A DNA stretch of 64,000 nt from assembly GCF_900547735.1 (NCBI RefSeq), contig NZ_URHZ01000019.1, forward strand, positions 1 through 64,000. The letters are read 5' to 3'. Below, piece by piece: positions 8,377 to 16,429 of the stretch; the stretch's first letter is position 1; every line of letters begins with the position of its first letter. This DNA is from an uncultured Clostridium sp. (lineage in GTDB: Bacteria; Bacillota; Clostridia; Lachnospirales; Lachnospiraceae). The notes under the pieces are model-generated. The model saw only the letters and a program-made list of their open reading frames with translations, was not told the DNA's origin and ran no database searches. Position numbers and translations under genes: made by a program.

Positions 8377-9399
8377 TTAAGCTCCGGTAAAATACTGGCG
8401 CATAATCTCCCCGATGATCTTCATCTCATCGCCATTGAGATTCTTCATCCAGTCCTTGTCGTCCCGGTCTTTTTCCTTGCTCGCCGCTATCTGATCCAGG
8501 CTGTGCTTCAGATAGTCGATATCCCTGCGGACGGTATTGTCGCCCTCCCGGTTTCTGGACGGACCTTCGTTATCGCTGTCCCGCATCATACTGTCCCTGT
8601 TTCTGCCGCGCAGCGGTACGGTGTCGGCCCTGGATGCGGAGGGCTTGTCCACGGCGGAGTTCTCTTCCTCCTCCGGACGCAGATCATCATCTTTCATATT
8701 GCGCACCGTCCTGAGCAGTTCCTCCGCCTTGGAGTTCCTGCCTCTTATATTTCTCGGAGACAGCTGGCGGGGTTCTTCCTCTCTTACCAGACCGTCTTTG
8801 ATTTCATTTTCACGTGTCAGCCGTTCTCTGCTCTGCGCCGTGGCAGCCGCACGGACCTGTCCGGCCGTCTCTCTGGCCGAGTTATCTCTGGCTGCTCTCA
8901 CAAATACGGAATTATCCACATATTCCAGTAAAACCGTCTCCAGCTTCTGCTGCTTTCCCGTAATATTAAAACTGCTGTCCATAAATGTAAGTAACAGGCC
9001 GCCCAGCGCACCCATTGCCGCATACAGTACAATATAGTAGGAATCCAGTCTGTACCAGTAGGACATAAAGGAACCGGCTCCACCGGCCAAAAGGCCCAGG
9101 ATCGTCATCTGTAAAGACAGATTGTTCCATGTTTCCAGGGAAATGTGCATAAACTTAAACCCATACAGCTGCTTGTCCAGATACGCCTGGGTATTGACGA
9201 TATTCTGATTTAAACGGTACGCATTCTCCAACTTCTGCTTCAGTACTTTCAGATTCTTGTTCTTGGTCATTGCCATGTTATCAGTTTCTTTTAATAATCT
9301 TTTGTAGAGGCTCCGTGTGATTAATTTACTGACGATTCCTATAATTCCGATCGCCGCAAGCACGGTCAATGCTTTTCCGGTTTGTAATAATTCCAGCAT
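8377..9399 (-). CDS. Conserved-looking membrane protein of unknown function
   Basis: A 340-residue protein I do not recognise. An N-terminal hydrophobic helix (residues ~10-28) is followed by a charged helical stretch, then two closely spaced membrane segments at about 95-115 and 122-142. The remaining ~190 residues are highly charged (Arg, Asp, Glu, Asn) and probably disordered up to a short C-terminal helix (EMKIIGEIMRQYF). The N-terminal part recalls core segments of secretion-system membrane proteins, but there is no partner gene nearby. A GGGGAG ribosome site supports the ATG. Confidence 0.6.
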   Translation of the reverse strand: MLELLQTGKALTVLAAIGIIGIVSKLITRSLYKRLLKETDNMAMTKNKNLKVLKQKLENAYRLNQNIVNTQAYLDKQLYGFKFMHISLETWNNLSLQMTILGLLAGGAGSFMSYWYRLDSYYIVLYAAMGALGGLLLTFMDSSFNITGKQQKLETVLLEYVDNSVFVRAARDNSARETAGQVRAAATAQSRERLTRENEIKDGLVREEEPRQLSPRNIRGRNSKAEELLRTVRNMKDDDLRPEEEENSAVDKPSASRADTVPLRGRNRDSMMRDSDNEGPSRNREGDNTVRRDIDYLKHSLDQIAASKEKDRDDKDWMKNLNGDEMKIIGEIMRQYFTGA

Positions 9400-9536
9400 A
9401 AAAAGCTCCCCTTTCTTCTCCAGATTGTTCCAGATGACATTTATTATAGCCGCCAGTTCCTGGTTTGGGAAGATGAGAATGGCATAAATCGATCGTCAAA
9501 TATAGCCACAATTCGATTATTAAGTTAAGAAACCCA

Positions 9537-9561
9537 GGCCTTATCCCGTTTATAGAAGGCC
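9537..9561 (-). terminator. Possible terminator after mtnN
   Basis: A 6-bp GGCCTT/AAGGCC stem with a 13-base loop lies 28 bases beyond the mtnN stop on the minus strand, followed by a short T-rich tail. Weak. Confidence 0.35.
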
Positions 9562-9588
9562 GGAAAGCGCTGCATATTGCGGGCTAAA

Positions 9589-10281
9589 CTACGCTCTGGA
9601 CACCATTTCAAGCAGAAGCCGTACCGAATGCCGGATTGCCTGCGCCTCGAATACGGGGTAATCCATTCCTGCGCTGTCGTCGGCTTTATCGGAGATTGCC
9701 CTGATTACAAGATACGGAATCTGATTGAGATAGGCCGCCTGCGCGATAGCCGCTCCCTCCATCTCCGTACAGCTTGCGTCAAATGTCTCGATCAGCCATT
9801 TCTTCTTATCTTTATCCGAAATAAACTGATCCCCGCTCACAACGCGGCCCTTAAACGCCTGAATATCGGGATTCACTTCCCGGTTACACTGAAGCGCCAG
9901 TTCAATCAGTCCCTCATCCGCCTTAAATGCAAAGGTATCGACTCTGGGAATCTGTCCCTTCTTATAACCAAAGCCGCTGGCATCCATATCGTGCTGCACC
10001 GCATCGGTGGAAAGTACGATATCGCCGATATTGATCTCGTTCCTCAGGGAACCCGCAATCCCGGTGTTGACAATCGCGTCAACATGGAAGCGGTCGGCCA
10101 GAATCTGGCTGCACATGCCCGCATTGACCTTGCCGATACCGGAGCGGACCACTACCGCGTCCTTCCCGTTCAGTTTTCCTTCATAAAAATCCATGCCGGC
10201 CACGGTTGTGATCGCGACATCCGTCATCTCTTCTTTGATTTTAGCAACTTCCTCATCCATTGCGCCAATAATTCCAAACAT
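9589..10281 (-). CDS. mtnN: 5'-methylthioadenosine/S-adenosylhomocysteine nucleosidase
   Basis: A 230-residue enzyme that hydrolyses MTA and SAH to adenine plus the thio-ribose moiety, in methionine salvage and in removal of SAM by-products. It begins with the family's GIIGAMDEEV, where the Glu is catalytic. It has the GIAGSL loop, the VLSTDAVQHDMDASGFGY segment, the purine-pocket VSGDQF, and EMEGAAIAQ with catalytic Asp in ISDKAD. Length matches the family. A GGAGGAATTG site precedes the ATG. It appears monocistronic. Confidence 0.95.
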   Translation of the reverse strand: MFGIIGAMDEEVAKIKEEMTDVAITTVAGMDFYEGKLNGKDAVVVRSGIGKVNAGMCSQILADRFHVDAIVNTGIAGSLRNEINIGDIVLSTDAVQHDMDASGFGYKKGQIPRVDTFAFKADEGLIELALQCNREVNPDIQAFKGRVVSGDQFISDKDKKKWLIETFDASCTEMEGAAIAQAAYLNQIPYLVIRAISDKADDSAGMDYPVFEAQAIRHSVRLLLEMVSRA

Positions 10282-10756
10282 TACAATTCCTCCATCTCGT
10301 TCTTATTTACTCCGGTTTTGTACCACAATCTTCATTATATAAGCGCCTGCTTTGTCACAGACGTCTTGTCCTTCGCATATCTGATCATTATAATGTATTT
10401 TTACAATCTTGACAATTCCTTTAGCGCGGGGCTATAATCAATTGTTACCGTTCACAACGGATGTATTCGGATGTATTCCGCAAAACGTGCGGCCGAACAC
10501 GGGGCGAACCATAACACTGATGCGGAGAAACGGATTTTAAAACCGTTCCTTGCTGCACAAACCGGGTTTTTCATTCAATTATGGAAAGATGCCCGCAGAA
10601 TGCAACCAGGCCTTAGTTATAATCGTAATATACATAATTTCATGCGGCTTTGCATGATTCAGAACGTAAATCGAGCGCGATAGCAACGCGTATTACAGAA
10701 CATGACTGTGTCTGTTTTGACAGTCTGCAAACACAATATATGGAGGTTAATCAATT
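10282..10756. other. 475-bp intergenic region between mtnN and the TSCPD gene
   Basis: This region holds a good plus-strand promoter at 10409-10438 and otherwise no gene I would support. The 318 bases between that promoter and the ATG at 10757 contain a 70-codon open frame (10471-10683) with no convincing ribosome site or family resemblance. Confidence 0.5.
10409..10438 (+). promoter_or_regulatory. Sigma-A promoter upstream of the TSCPD gene
   Basis: TTGACA and TATAAT, both perfect consensus, with an 18-base spacer. The first supported gene downstream begins at 10757, implying an untranslated leader of about 310 bases or an unrecognised small transcript. Confidence 0.65.
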
Positions 10757-11011
10757 ATGAATTTTAAAACGCAGGGAGTCTGTTCCCGTGAAATCAGTTT
10801 CGATGTGGAAAATAACAAGCTTAAAAATGTACATTTTATCGGCGGATGTTCCGGTAATACCCAGGGTGTGGCCCGTCTCGTGGAAGGCATGGATATCGAC
10901 GATGTAATTGCCCGCACAGAGGGTATCAACTGTGGATTCCGCCCTACTTCCTGCCCGGATCAGCTCGCCAGGGCATTAAAGCAGTATAAAGCCGAACAGG
11001 CCGGACGGTAA
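10757..11011 (+). CDS. TIGR03905-family TSCPD domain protein
   Basis: An 84-residue protein made of one TSCPD domain: a GGCSGNTQGVARL half in the middle and the naming motif TSCPDQLARAL near the C-terminus, with three cysteines (GGCSG, INCGF, TSCPD). The same domain forms the C-terminal tail of adenosylcobalamin-dependent ribonucleotide reductases. Stand-alone members are common in clostridia and of unknown role, possibly metal or redox binding. A TGGAGG site sits upstream of the ATG. Confidence 0.85.
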   Translation: MNFKTQGVCSREISFDVENNKLKNVHFIGGCSGNTQGVARLVEGMDIDDVIARTEGINCGFRPTSCPDQLARALKQYKAEQAGR

Positions 11012-11082
11012 TCGTTCGTCATAGGGCTGTAAATAATAATATTTTATAGACTCATAATACATTTTCTTCCGTCGGAGACTCG

Positions 11083-11108
11083 TATTCACAAAGTGAATAT
11101 GATATAAT
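11083..11108 (+). promoter_or_regulatory. Extended -10 promoter overlapped by a palindromic operator
   Basis: A perfect inverted repeat TATTCAC-AAA-GTGAATA (11083-11099) lies directly before an extended -10 element TGATATAAT (11100-11108). The -35 is poor, as expected for an extended -10 promoter. A repressor or activator binding here would control the rubredoxin-flavin reductase gene. The protein is unknown. Confidence 0.6.
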
Positions 11109-11249
11109 GGGGATACCTGATACGGCATCGCAAGGACGTATTTTCTTCTGCGACTGCGTTTGGCGGGGCACCCGGCTGGGTATTACCGGGGGAGAATCCG
11201 CGGGATTTGTACTCAGTAATTATTATCATATTTGAAGGGAGAAGTAAGA

Positions 11250-11870
11250 ATGAACGATAAGACAATGTTTAAACTGACTTATGGCCTGTTTGTACTGACG
11301 GCCAGACAGGATGAGAAGGACAATGGATGTATTATTAATACGGCAGGCCAGGTAACGGCTGTTCCCAACCGAATCAGCGTTGCTGTAAATAAAGCCAACT
11401 ATACACATGACATGATCAAAGCCACCGGGAAATTCAACGTTTCCATATTAAGTGAGGAAGCTAAATTTTCCACGTTCCAGAGATTCGGATTCCAGTCCGG
11501 AAAAGATGTGAACAAGTTTGAAGGTTACGATCAGGTAAAACGCAGTGAGAACGGAATCTATTATGTGACCGAAGGAACCAACGGATTTATCTCCGCCACC
11601 GTGGAAAACACCATGGACCTCGGAAGCCACACACTGTTTATCGCCGCTGTCGATGACATGGACGTTCTCAGCGAAGTTCCTTCCACAACCTATAACTTCT
11701 ATCAGAGTAATATTAAACCAAAACCAGCCGCACCCGCTGTAAAGACAGGAAAGACCATCTGGCGCTGCCGGATCTGCGGATATGAGTATGAGGGTGAAGA
11801 GCTTCCGGCCGACTTCGTTTGTCCGATCTGTAAGCATCCTGCATCCGATTTTGAGAAAGTGATTGTTTAA
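11250..11870 (+). CDS. Flavin reductase-rubredoxin fusion (high-molecular-weight rubredoxin type)
   Basis: A 206-residue two-domain redox protein. Residues 1-150 form a flavin reductase-like FMN-binding domain (LTYGLFVLTA at the start, NRISVAVNKANYTHDMI). Residues ~170-206 are a rubredoxin with two CxxC knuckles (WRCRICGYEY and FVCPICKHPASDF) binding one iron. Such fusions (Hrb in Moorella) pass electrons from NAD(P)H to flavodiiron proteins for O2 or NO removal in anaerobes. The ATG at 11250 is chosen over an upstream TTG at 11232 because the AAGGGAG ribosome site lies between them. The operator-promoter at 11083 and a ~135-base leader precede it; a terminator follows. Confidence 0.88.
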   Translation: MNDKTMFKLTYGLFVLTARQDEKDNGCIINTAGQVTAVPNRISVAVNKANYTHDMIKATGKFNVSILSEEAKFSTFQRFGFQSGKDVNKFEGYDQVKRSENGIYYVTEGTNGFISATVENTMDLGSHTLFIAAVDDMDVLSEVPSTTYNFYQSNIKPKPAAPAVKTGKTIWRCRICGYEYEGEELPADFVCPICKHPASDFEKVIV

Positions 11871-11894
11871 AACCGTATCAATATAACAATGAAG

Positions 11895-11935
11895 TCCTCC
11901 GTATTCAGTCCCGGCTAATGCGGAGGATTTTTCTC
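11895..11935 (+). terminator. Intrinsic terminator shared with the 3' end of a lysR gene
   Basis: An 11-bp stem (11895-11905 with 11917-11927) and T-rich tail follow the rubredoxin-fusion gene. The hairpin and T run overlap the last codons of the convergent lysR gene, which stops at 11915. Confidence 0.75.
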
Positions 11936-12901
11936 TTTCTGCCGGTTGTCCCTCTTCTGTTCCGCTCCCGCCTCATCCACACCGTCCGAATCCGCGCCGC
12001 CGTCCGCCCGTTCCCCTGTTTGATCCAGTTCTTTCATTTTAAAACACAGTTCCATAAAATCTTTTGCCGGTTTGTTCAGAAATTTATTCTGATGATAAAC
12101 GATATAAAATTCCCGTTTCAGGTTCACCCCATTTACATAAAACTGCATGACTTTCCCTGACTTAAGGTATTCTTTTGCCGCCTGATAGGAGATGGCCGCG
12201 ATTCCCAGGTTCTTTTCGACCGCCTTCAGAATCGCCTGGTAACTTACGCTCTGCCATGCCGTGTGAAACTGTATCTTATTCATCTGAAGCAGATCGTTCA
12301 GGAGCTTGCGTTCAAAGGAATCTTTTTCCCTCATAATAAAACTGCAGTCGGCCAGCCGTTTCATTTCCACCGCCTGTCCGGCCCACGGATGCTCCGCCGC
12401 ACAGATAAAAACAAGGGAATTATCCATGAAAAGCTCACTTTTAATAAAATGGTTGAACACCGGCCCTTCAATGAGGGCAAAATCCAGCTTGCTGTTTAAG
12501 ATAAGCTGTTCAATCTTCGCGGAATTGTCAACGGTCACCTCAATCTCAATGTCGGGATATATTCCCTTAAAGGCCTTCACACATTGGGGAAGGAAGCTGT
12601 TGCCGATCGTCACATTACTTCCGATTCTTAAGGAGCCAAGGCAGTCCCAGTTCTTTATTTCAAATTCCATCTCATCAAACAGAATCACAATCTGTCTCGA
12701 ATACTCCAGAAAGCGCCGTCCCGCCTCCGTTATCCTGAGCCGGTTGGAAATACGGTCAAATAATTTCTGCCCGTAATAGTGTTCCAGCTCCGCGATGGCA
12801 AAACTGACCGCAGGCTGCGCAATATAAAGTTCCCTGGCCGCCGCAGTCGTGCTTCCGGTGTCGCAGACCGCTATGAATATCTTAATGTGTCTCAAAGTCA
12901 T
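11915..12901 (-). CDS. LysR-family transcriptional regulator
   Basis: A 328-residue regulator. The N-terminal winged helix-turn-helix is typical (RHIKIFIAVCDTGSTTAAA, then AQPAVSFAIAELE). A substrate-binding domain runs from about residue 90 to 295 (LRIGSNVTIGNSFLP). The last ~35 residues are a polar, Asp/Gly/Lys-rich tail unusual for the family; its coding sequence overlaps the convergent gene's terminator. It is divergent from the M20-DUF3604-NhaC operon and probably controls it. The inverted repeat at 12992-13021 in the divergent region fits an LTTR site. Confidence 0.88.
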   Translation of the reverse strand: MTLRHIKIFIAVCDTGSTTAAARELYIAQPAVSFAIAELEHYYGQKLFDRISNRLRITEAGRRFLEYSRQIVILFDEMEFEIKNWDCLGSLRIGSNVTIGNSFLPQCVKAFKGIYPDIEIEVTVDNSAKIEQLILNSKLDFALIEGPVFNHFIKSELFMDNSLVFICAAEHPWAGQAVEMKRLADCSFIMREKDSFERKLLNDLLQMNKIQFHTAWQSVSYQAILKAVEKNLGIAAISYQAAKEYLKSGKVMQFYVNGVNLKREFYIVYHQNKFLNKPAKDFMELCFKMKELDQTGERADGGADSDGVDEAGAEQKRDNRQKEKNPPH

Positions 12902-12991
12902 AAAATCTCCCCGATCCTTCAGGCTTTCTAAATGCCGGTCCCCATACTGTTAGATGCATATCCTGATTCTATCATATTTCCTCACCAAATT

Positions 12992-13050
12992 AGTATACGG
13001 ATTCCATATAGTCTGTATACTTTTATATTATTTTACATATAGTCCGTCAA
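12992..13050 (-). promoter_or_regulatory. Divergent LysR control region
   Basis: AGTATAC and GTATACT form an inverted repeat (12992-12998 and 13015-13021, 16 bases apart). CATATAGTCYGT occurs twice (13005 and 13036, 31 bases apart). A minus-strand promoter for lysR, TTGACG-17-TATAAA, occupies 13022-13050, between and over these elements. Autoregulation plus control of the divergent operon is the usual LTTR arrangement, so this is inferred. Confidence 0.5.
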
Positions 13051-13097
13051 GATATACAATATTTCCATAATTCAACACCTTCGGGAAGGAGACACTT

Positions 13098-14285
13098 ATG
13101 GATATCCTGAATCTGGCTTCTGAAGCAGAAAACTATATCATCGGACAGCGCCGGTATTTTCACCGTTTTCCCGAACCGGCCTGGGAAGAGGTGAAGACAA
13201 CACTGGCAATTGAAAAACAACTGAAAGAGATCGGTCTGGAACCGATCCGATTTGACGATATTTCGGGCGTTTATGCCTATATTCACGGCAAAAAAGCCGG
13301 TAAAGACGCTAAAACCATTCTGCTCCGGGCAGATATAGACGGCGTTTCCGTGCAGGAGAAGACCGGCCTCGATTTTACAAGCGAGAATACTGGTATGATG
13401 CACGCCTGCGGACGTGACTGCCACATCGCAATGCTGCTCGGAGCCGCAAAGCTCTTAAAGGGACTTGAGGATTCACTGACGGGCCATGTAAAACTCTTTT
13501 TCCAGGCCGCCGAGGAGAGCGCCCGCGCCTCCCAGGAATATATCAGGCGCGGGTTCCTGCAGGACGTGGATGCCATCTGTGCCGCCCATGTATACGGCGG
13601 ACTGGAGGCTCCGTTTATCGATATTTCCCCGGGATACAGAATGGCCAGCGCCGACAAGTTTGATATTGAGGTAACGGGCCTTGCCGCACATGGGAGCCTC
13701 CCTCATACCGGGAAGGATGCCATTGTCGCCGCGGCGGCTATTATAAACGGCCTCCAGACCTGCGTCTCCAGGGATAACAATCCTCTGAACCCCCTCGTCA
13801 TCAATATCGGCACTATCCACGGCGGGACACAGCGCAATATCATCGCCGGTAAGGTAAAAATGGAAGGCACGGTCCGGATGCACTCCGCCGAGAAGAGGAA
13901 ACAGCTTGAAAAAACGCTGGAAAAAATAGTGACGGACACCGCAAAGGCCCTGGGCTGCGAGGCAAAACTGTCTTATCAGTACATGCTGCCCCCTCTGTAT
14001 AATTCTCCCGAACTGAGCGTCATTGCCAATAAGGCGCTTCACAAACTTTTTGGCGGTGAGATCAGAAAAGACGTGCCCCCAATGATGGCCAGCGAGGACT
14101 TTGCCTGTCTGACGGAACACATTCCGGGCCTTTATATCAATATAGGATGCGCCAATAAACGGCTCGGATACACGGAAAATAACTACAGCAGCCGTTTTAT
14201 GGTGGATGAAAGTATTCTTAAGAACGGAACCGCCCTCTGCACGCAGATAGCGGTGGATTACCTGGGCGGCGGGTTACCCGAGTGA
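13098..14285 (+). CDS. M20 amidohydrolase (hippurate/IAA-amino acid hydrolase-like)
   Basis: A 395-residue cytosolic amidohydrolase that would cleave N-acyl or aryl-acyl amino acids. Family segments: HRFPEPAWEE (usual HxxPE), LLRADIDGVSVQE, FQAAEES, GLAAHGSLPHTGKDAI and MASEDFACL. The normally invariant MHACGHD metal-binding motif reads MHACGRDCH here, so one expected histidine ligand is Arg while the Cys is kept. A GGAAGGAG site precedes the ATG. First gene of a three-gene operon with the DUF3604 protein and an NhaC antiporter. Confidence 0.85.
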   Translation: MDILNLASEAENYIIGQRRYFHRFPEPAWEEVKTTLAIEKQLKEIGLEPIRFDDISGVYAYIHGKKAGKDAKTILLRADIDGVSVQEKTGLDFTSENTGMMHACGRDCHIAMLLGAAKLLKGLEDSLTGHVKLFFQAAEESARASQEYIRRGFLQDVDAICAAHVYGGLEAPFIDISPGYRMASADKFDIEVTGLAAHGSLPHTGKDAIVAAAAIINGLQTCVSRDNNPLNPLVINIGTIHGGTQRNIIAGKVKMEGTVRMHSAEKRKQLEKTLEKIVTDTAKALGCEAKLSYQYMLPPLYNSPELSVIANKALHKLFGGEIRKDVPPMMASEDFACLTEHIPGLYINIGCANKRLGYTENNYSSRFMVDESILKNGTALCTQIAVDYLGGGLPE

Positions 14286-14317
14286 ATGACCGGCTGAAAC
14301 TACAAGGAGGAAAAAGG

Positions 14318-16414
14318 ATGGCCAGAAGACTAAAGTATTTTAATGAAGTTCAGATAATGAGAAACAACATGGAGCAGGTGAAGGACAATAACGGAGCCGT
14401 CCGGGTGGAACCGGAGGAAATCACCGTCGGAGGAAGCGGAACCTTTACCGTAACCTATACGGTTGGGGATGAGCCTATCTATATCGGCGGTGTGCTGCGC
14501 TTTACCATTCCGTTCGGCTTTACAAAGCCCCAGATTGCCATGCCCATCTATCCGGGCTACACCACGGCCGCCGTATCGCGGAAGAATGCTTCGGTTAAAA
14601 CCTTTATCGTGGAAAATGACTGGTGGAAAAGAGGCCCCGACCGCTCCAAGACGGAGAATGTCTCCGAACACGTCGGCTCCCATGTCTGGGTCAGGGTGCT
14701 GGGCCATGCACTTACAAAAGGGGATCAGGTGGTTCTCACCTACGGCGACACCTCTTACACCCCTCAGGCCGCCGCCCGGTACTGCCGCACCACCGGACCG
14801 GTCCAGTTTGATGTGGCAACCGACCAGAGAGGAACGCTGGAGGCTCCCTACAGCGGCTATTATCTGACCTCGGATTCTCCCACCGTAATGGTGCATCCCG
14901 AAGCGGCCTCCTTTTTTGAGGTGTACATCCCATCCGACCTGCAGGCGGGAACAGAGGCCGAGTGTACCGTCGCAGCCATAGATTCATACCGCAATCTGGC
15001 CGAACACCATACCGGAGAGCTGAGATGCCGCCTTGAAGATACGGTTATTTATGAAGGGGATTTTGAACCGGATGACTGCGGCATTAAAAAGATAAAATTC
15101 ACTCCGGATAGAGAGGGCGCCCTGAGGGTATACGCGGAAAACCGGGACGGGAGCCTGTTGGGAGAAAGTAATCCCGGGATCTGTTCTGTACAGGCGGGTA
15201 ACTGTAAGGTAAACGTACTGTCAGGCGCCCCGGCAAATGAGCCCGCGGGCGGACAGACGAACGGACAGGCCGACAGACCGGCAAATGCTCAGGCGGACGG
15301 ACAGACGAATGAGCCGGGAAACAGGCCGCTCCGTCATTTCTGGGGGGATATGCACGGACACACAGGAATCCAGTGGGGCCGCGGAAGCGGCCGCTCCTAT
15401 TATGAGTACGCGAGAGAAGCGGCTGCCGTTGATTTCTGTGCGCTGACCGACCCCGATTCCGGCAGATACACGAACAACAACAAAACCGCCCATCTTTCTC
15501 TGAGCTGCTACATGACGGACGCACAGTGGAAAGAGATTCAGGAAATTAATAAGGCATTTTATGAGGAAGGACATTTTGTCCCGATTCTGGGCTATGAGTA
15601 TCATAACGATGCCCCCAACCCGGAGTTCGGAGGCGACCGCAATGTCTACTATGAGTCATATGACGAGCCAATCCGCCGCTGTGTCGACGAGGGGAGCTAC
15701 TGCCCGGAAGAACTCTGGGCGCAGCTTAAGAACCAGAATGTCAGGGCAATCACGATTCCGCATCATACCGCCAAGAAGGTGATGCTGGGAAGTTTTGAAA
15801 TCCACGATGAGGAAATTCAGCGTCTGGTGGAAATCTATTCCTGCTGGGGCAGCTCGGAAGGGGAAGGATGTGAGCGGCCGATCATCGGCGGTTCCGTCTA
15901 TGAAAACCACTCCGTCCAGTATGCCCTCAGCAAGGGCTACCGTCTCGGCTTTGTGACCGGCAGCGATACGCACGCGGGTAATCCGGGCTATTCCCACTGG
16001 GTATTTTCATCCGAACTGATGAGCTACCGGGGAGGCCTGACCTGCATCATGGCGGACCGTCTCGACCGGCACAGCCTGTTTGACGCACTGTGGAACCGGA
16101 GAGTCTACGCCACGACGGGTGAGCGCATTATTCTTGATTTTACGGTAAACGGAGCCATGATGGGGCAGGAAATCAACCTGTCGGAAAATCCGGTCCGCAC
16201 TCTGTCGGTCCGGGTGACAGGAACCGCCGACATCGAATCCGTTGAGATTATTTCAATGGGACATACCGTTTACAGAAAAGAAGGGAGTGGAAGAGAAATC
16301 GAATTTAGCTGGCAGGATGGGAACCTGCCCGAAGCCGGATGGCTTTACTATTACGTTCGAGTATACCAGAAAGATAAGGCCATTGCCTGGTCAAGTCCAA
16401 TCTGGGTAAGTTGA
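14318..16414 (+). CDS. DUF3604 / PHP-like metal-dependent hydrolase
   Basis: A 698-residue protein. The N-terminal ~300 residues look like beta-sandwich domains. A low-complexity linker rich in Ala, Asn, Gln, Gly and Pro (about 305-340) follows. The C-terminal ~370 residues are a PHP-like amidohydrolase-superfamily domain: FWGDMHGHTG, CALTDPDSG, ILGYEYHND, IPHHTAKK and TGSDTHAGNP supply the metal-binding His/Asp set of the DUF3604 family. No signal peptide is visible. The ATG at 14318 is chosen for its AAGGAGG site; a GTG at 14282, overlapping the M20 stop, is less likely. Operon position suggests a role on the same substrate as the M20 enzyme and carrier. The reaction is unknown. Confidence 0.75.
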   Translation: MARRLKYFNEVQIMRNNMEQVKDNNGAVRVEPEEITVGGSGTFTVTYTVGDEPIYIGGVLRFTIPFGFTKPQIAMPIYPGYTTAAVSRKNASVKTFIVENDWWKRGPDRSKTENVSEHVGSHVWVRVLGHALTKGDQVVLTYGDTSYTPQAAARYCRTTGPVQFDVATDQRGTLEAPYSGYYLTSDSPTVMVHPEAASFFEVYIPSDLQAGTEAECTVAAIDSYRNLAEHHTGELRCRLEDTVIYEGDFEPDDCGIKKIKFTPDREGALRVYAENRDGSLLGESNPGICSVQAGNCKVNVLSGAPANEPAGGQTNGQADRPANAQADGQTNEPGNRPLRHFWGDMHGHTGIQWGRGSGRSYYEYAREAAAVDFCALTDPDSGRYTNNNKTAHLSLSCYMTDAQWKEIQEINKAFYEEGHFVPILGYEYHNDAPNPEFGGDRNVYYESYDEPIRRCVDEGSYCPEELWAQLKNQNVRAITIPHHTAKKVMLGSFEIHDEEIQRLVEIYSCWGSSEGEGCERPIIGGSVYENHSVQYALSKGYRLGFVTGSDTHAGNPGYSHWVFSSELMSYRGGLTCIMADRLDRHSLFDALWNRRVYATTGERIILDFTVNGAMMGQEINLSENPVRTLSVRVTGTADIESVEIISMGHTVYRKEGSGREIEFSWQDGNLPEAGWLYYYVRVYQKDKAIAWSSPIWVS

Positions 16415-16429
16415 TAAGGGGGAAATACA

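Noticed and set aside
10471..10683. 70-codon open frame upstream of the TSCPD gene
   Set aside because: No ribosome site, no recognisable family and unusual composition, although a good promoter precedes it.
11083..11099. Rex or CRP/FNR operator
   Set aside because: The half-sites face the opposite way from Rex (TTGTGA-N-TCACAA), and the 3-base centre does not fit CRP/FNR spacing.
11109..11249. Known riboswitch in the rubredoxin-fusion leader
   Set aside because: I compared it by eye with FMN, fluoride, preQ1 and THF consensus segments and none fits; left as an unexplained leader.
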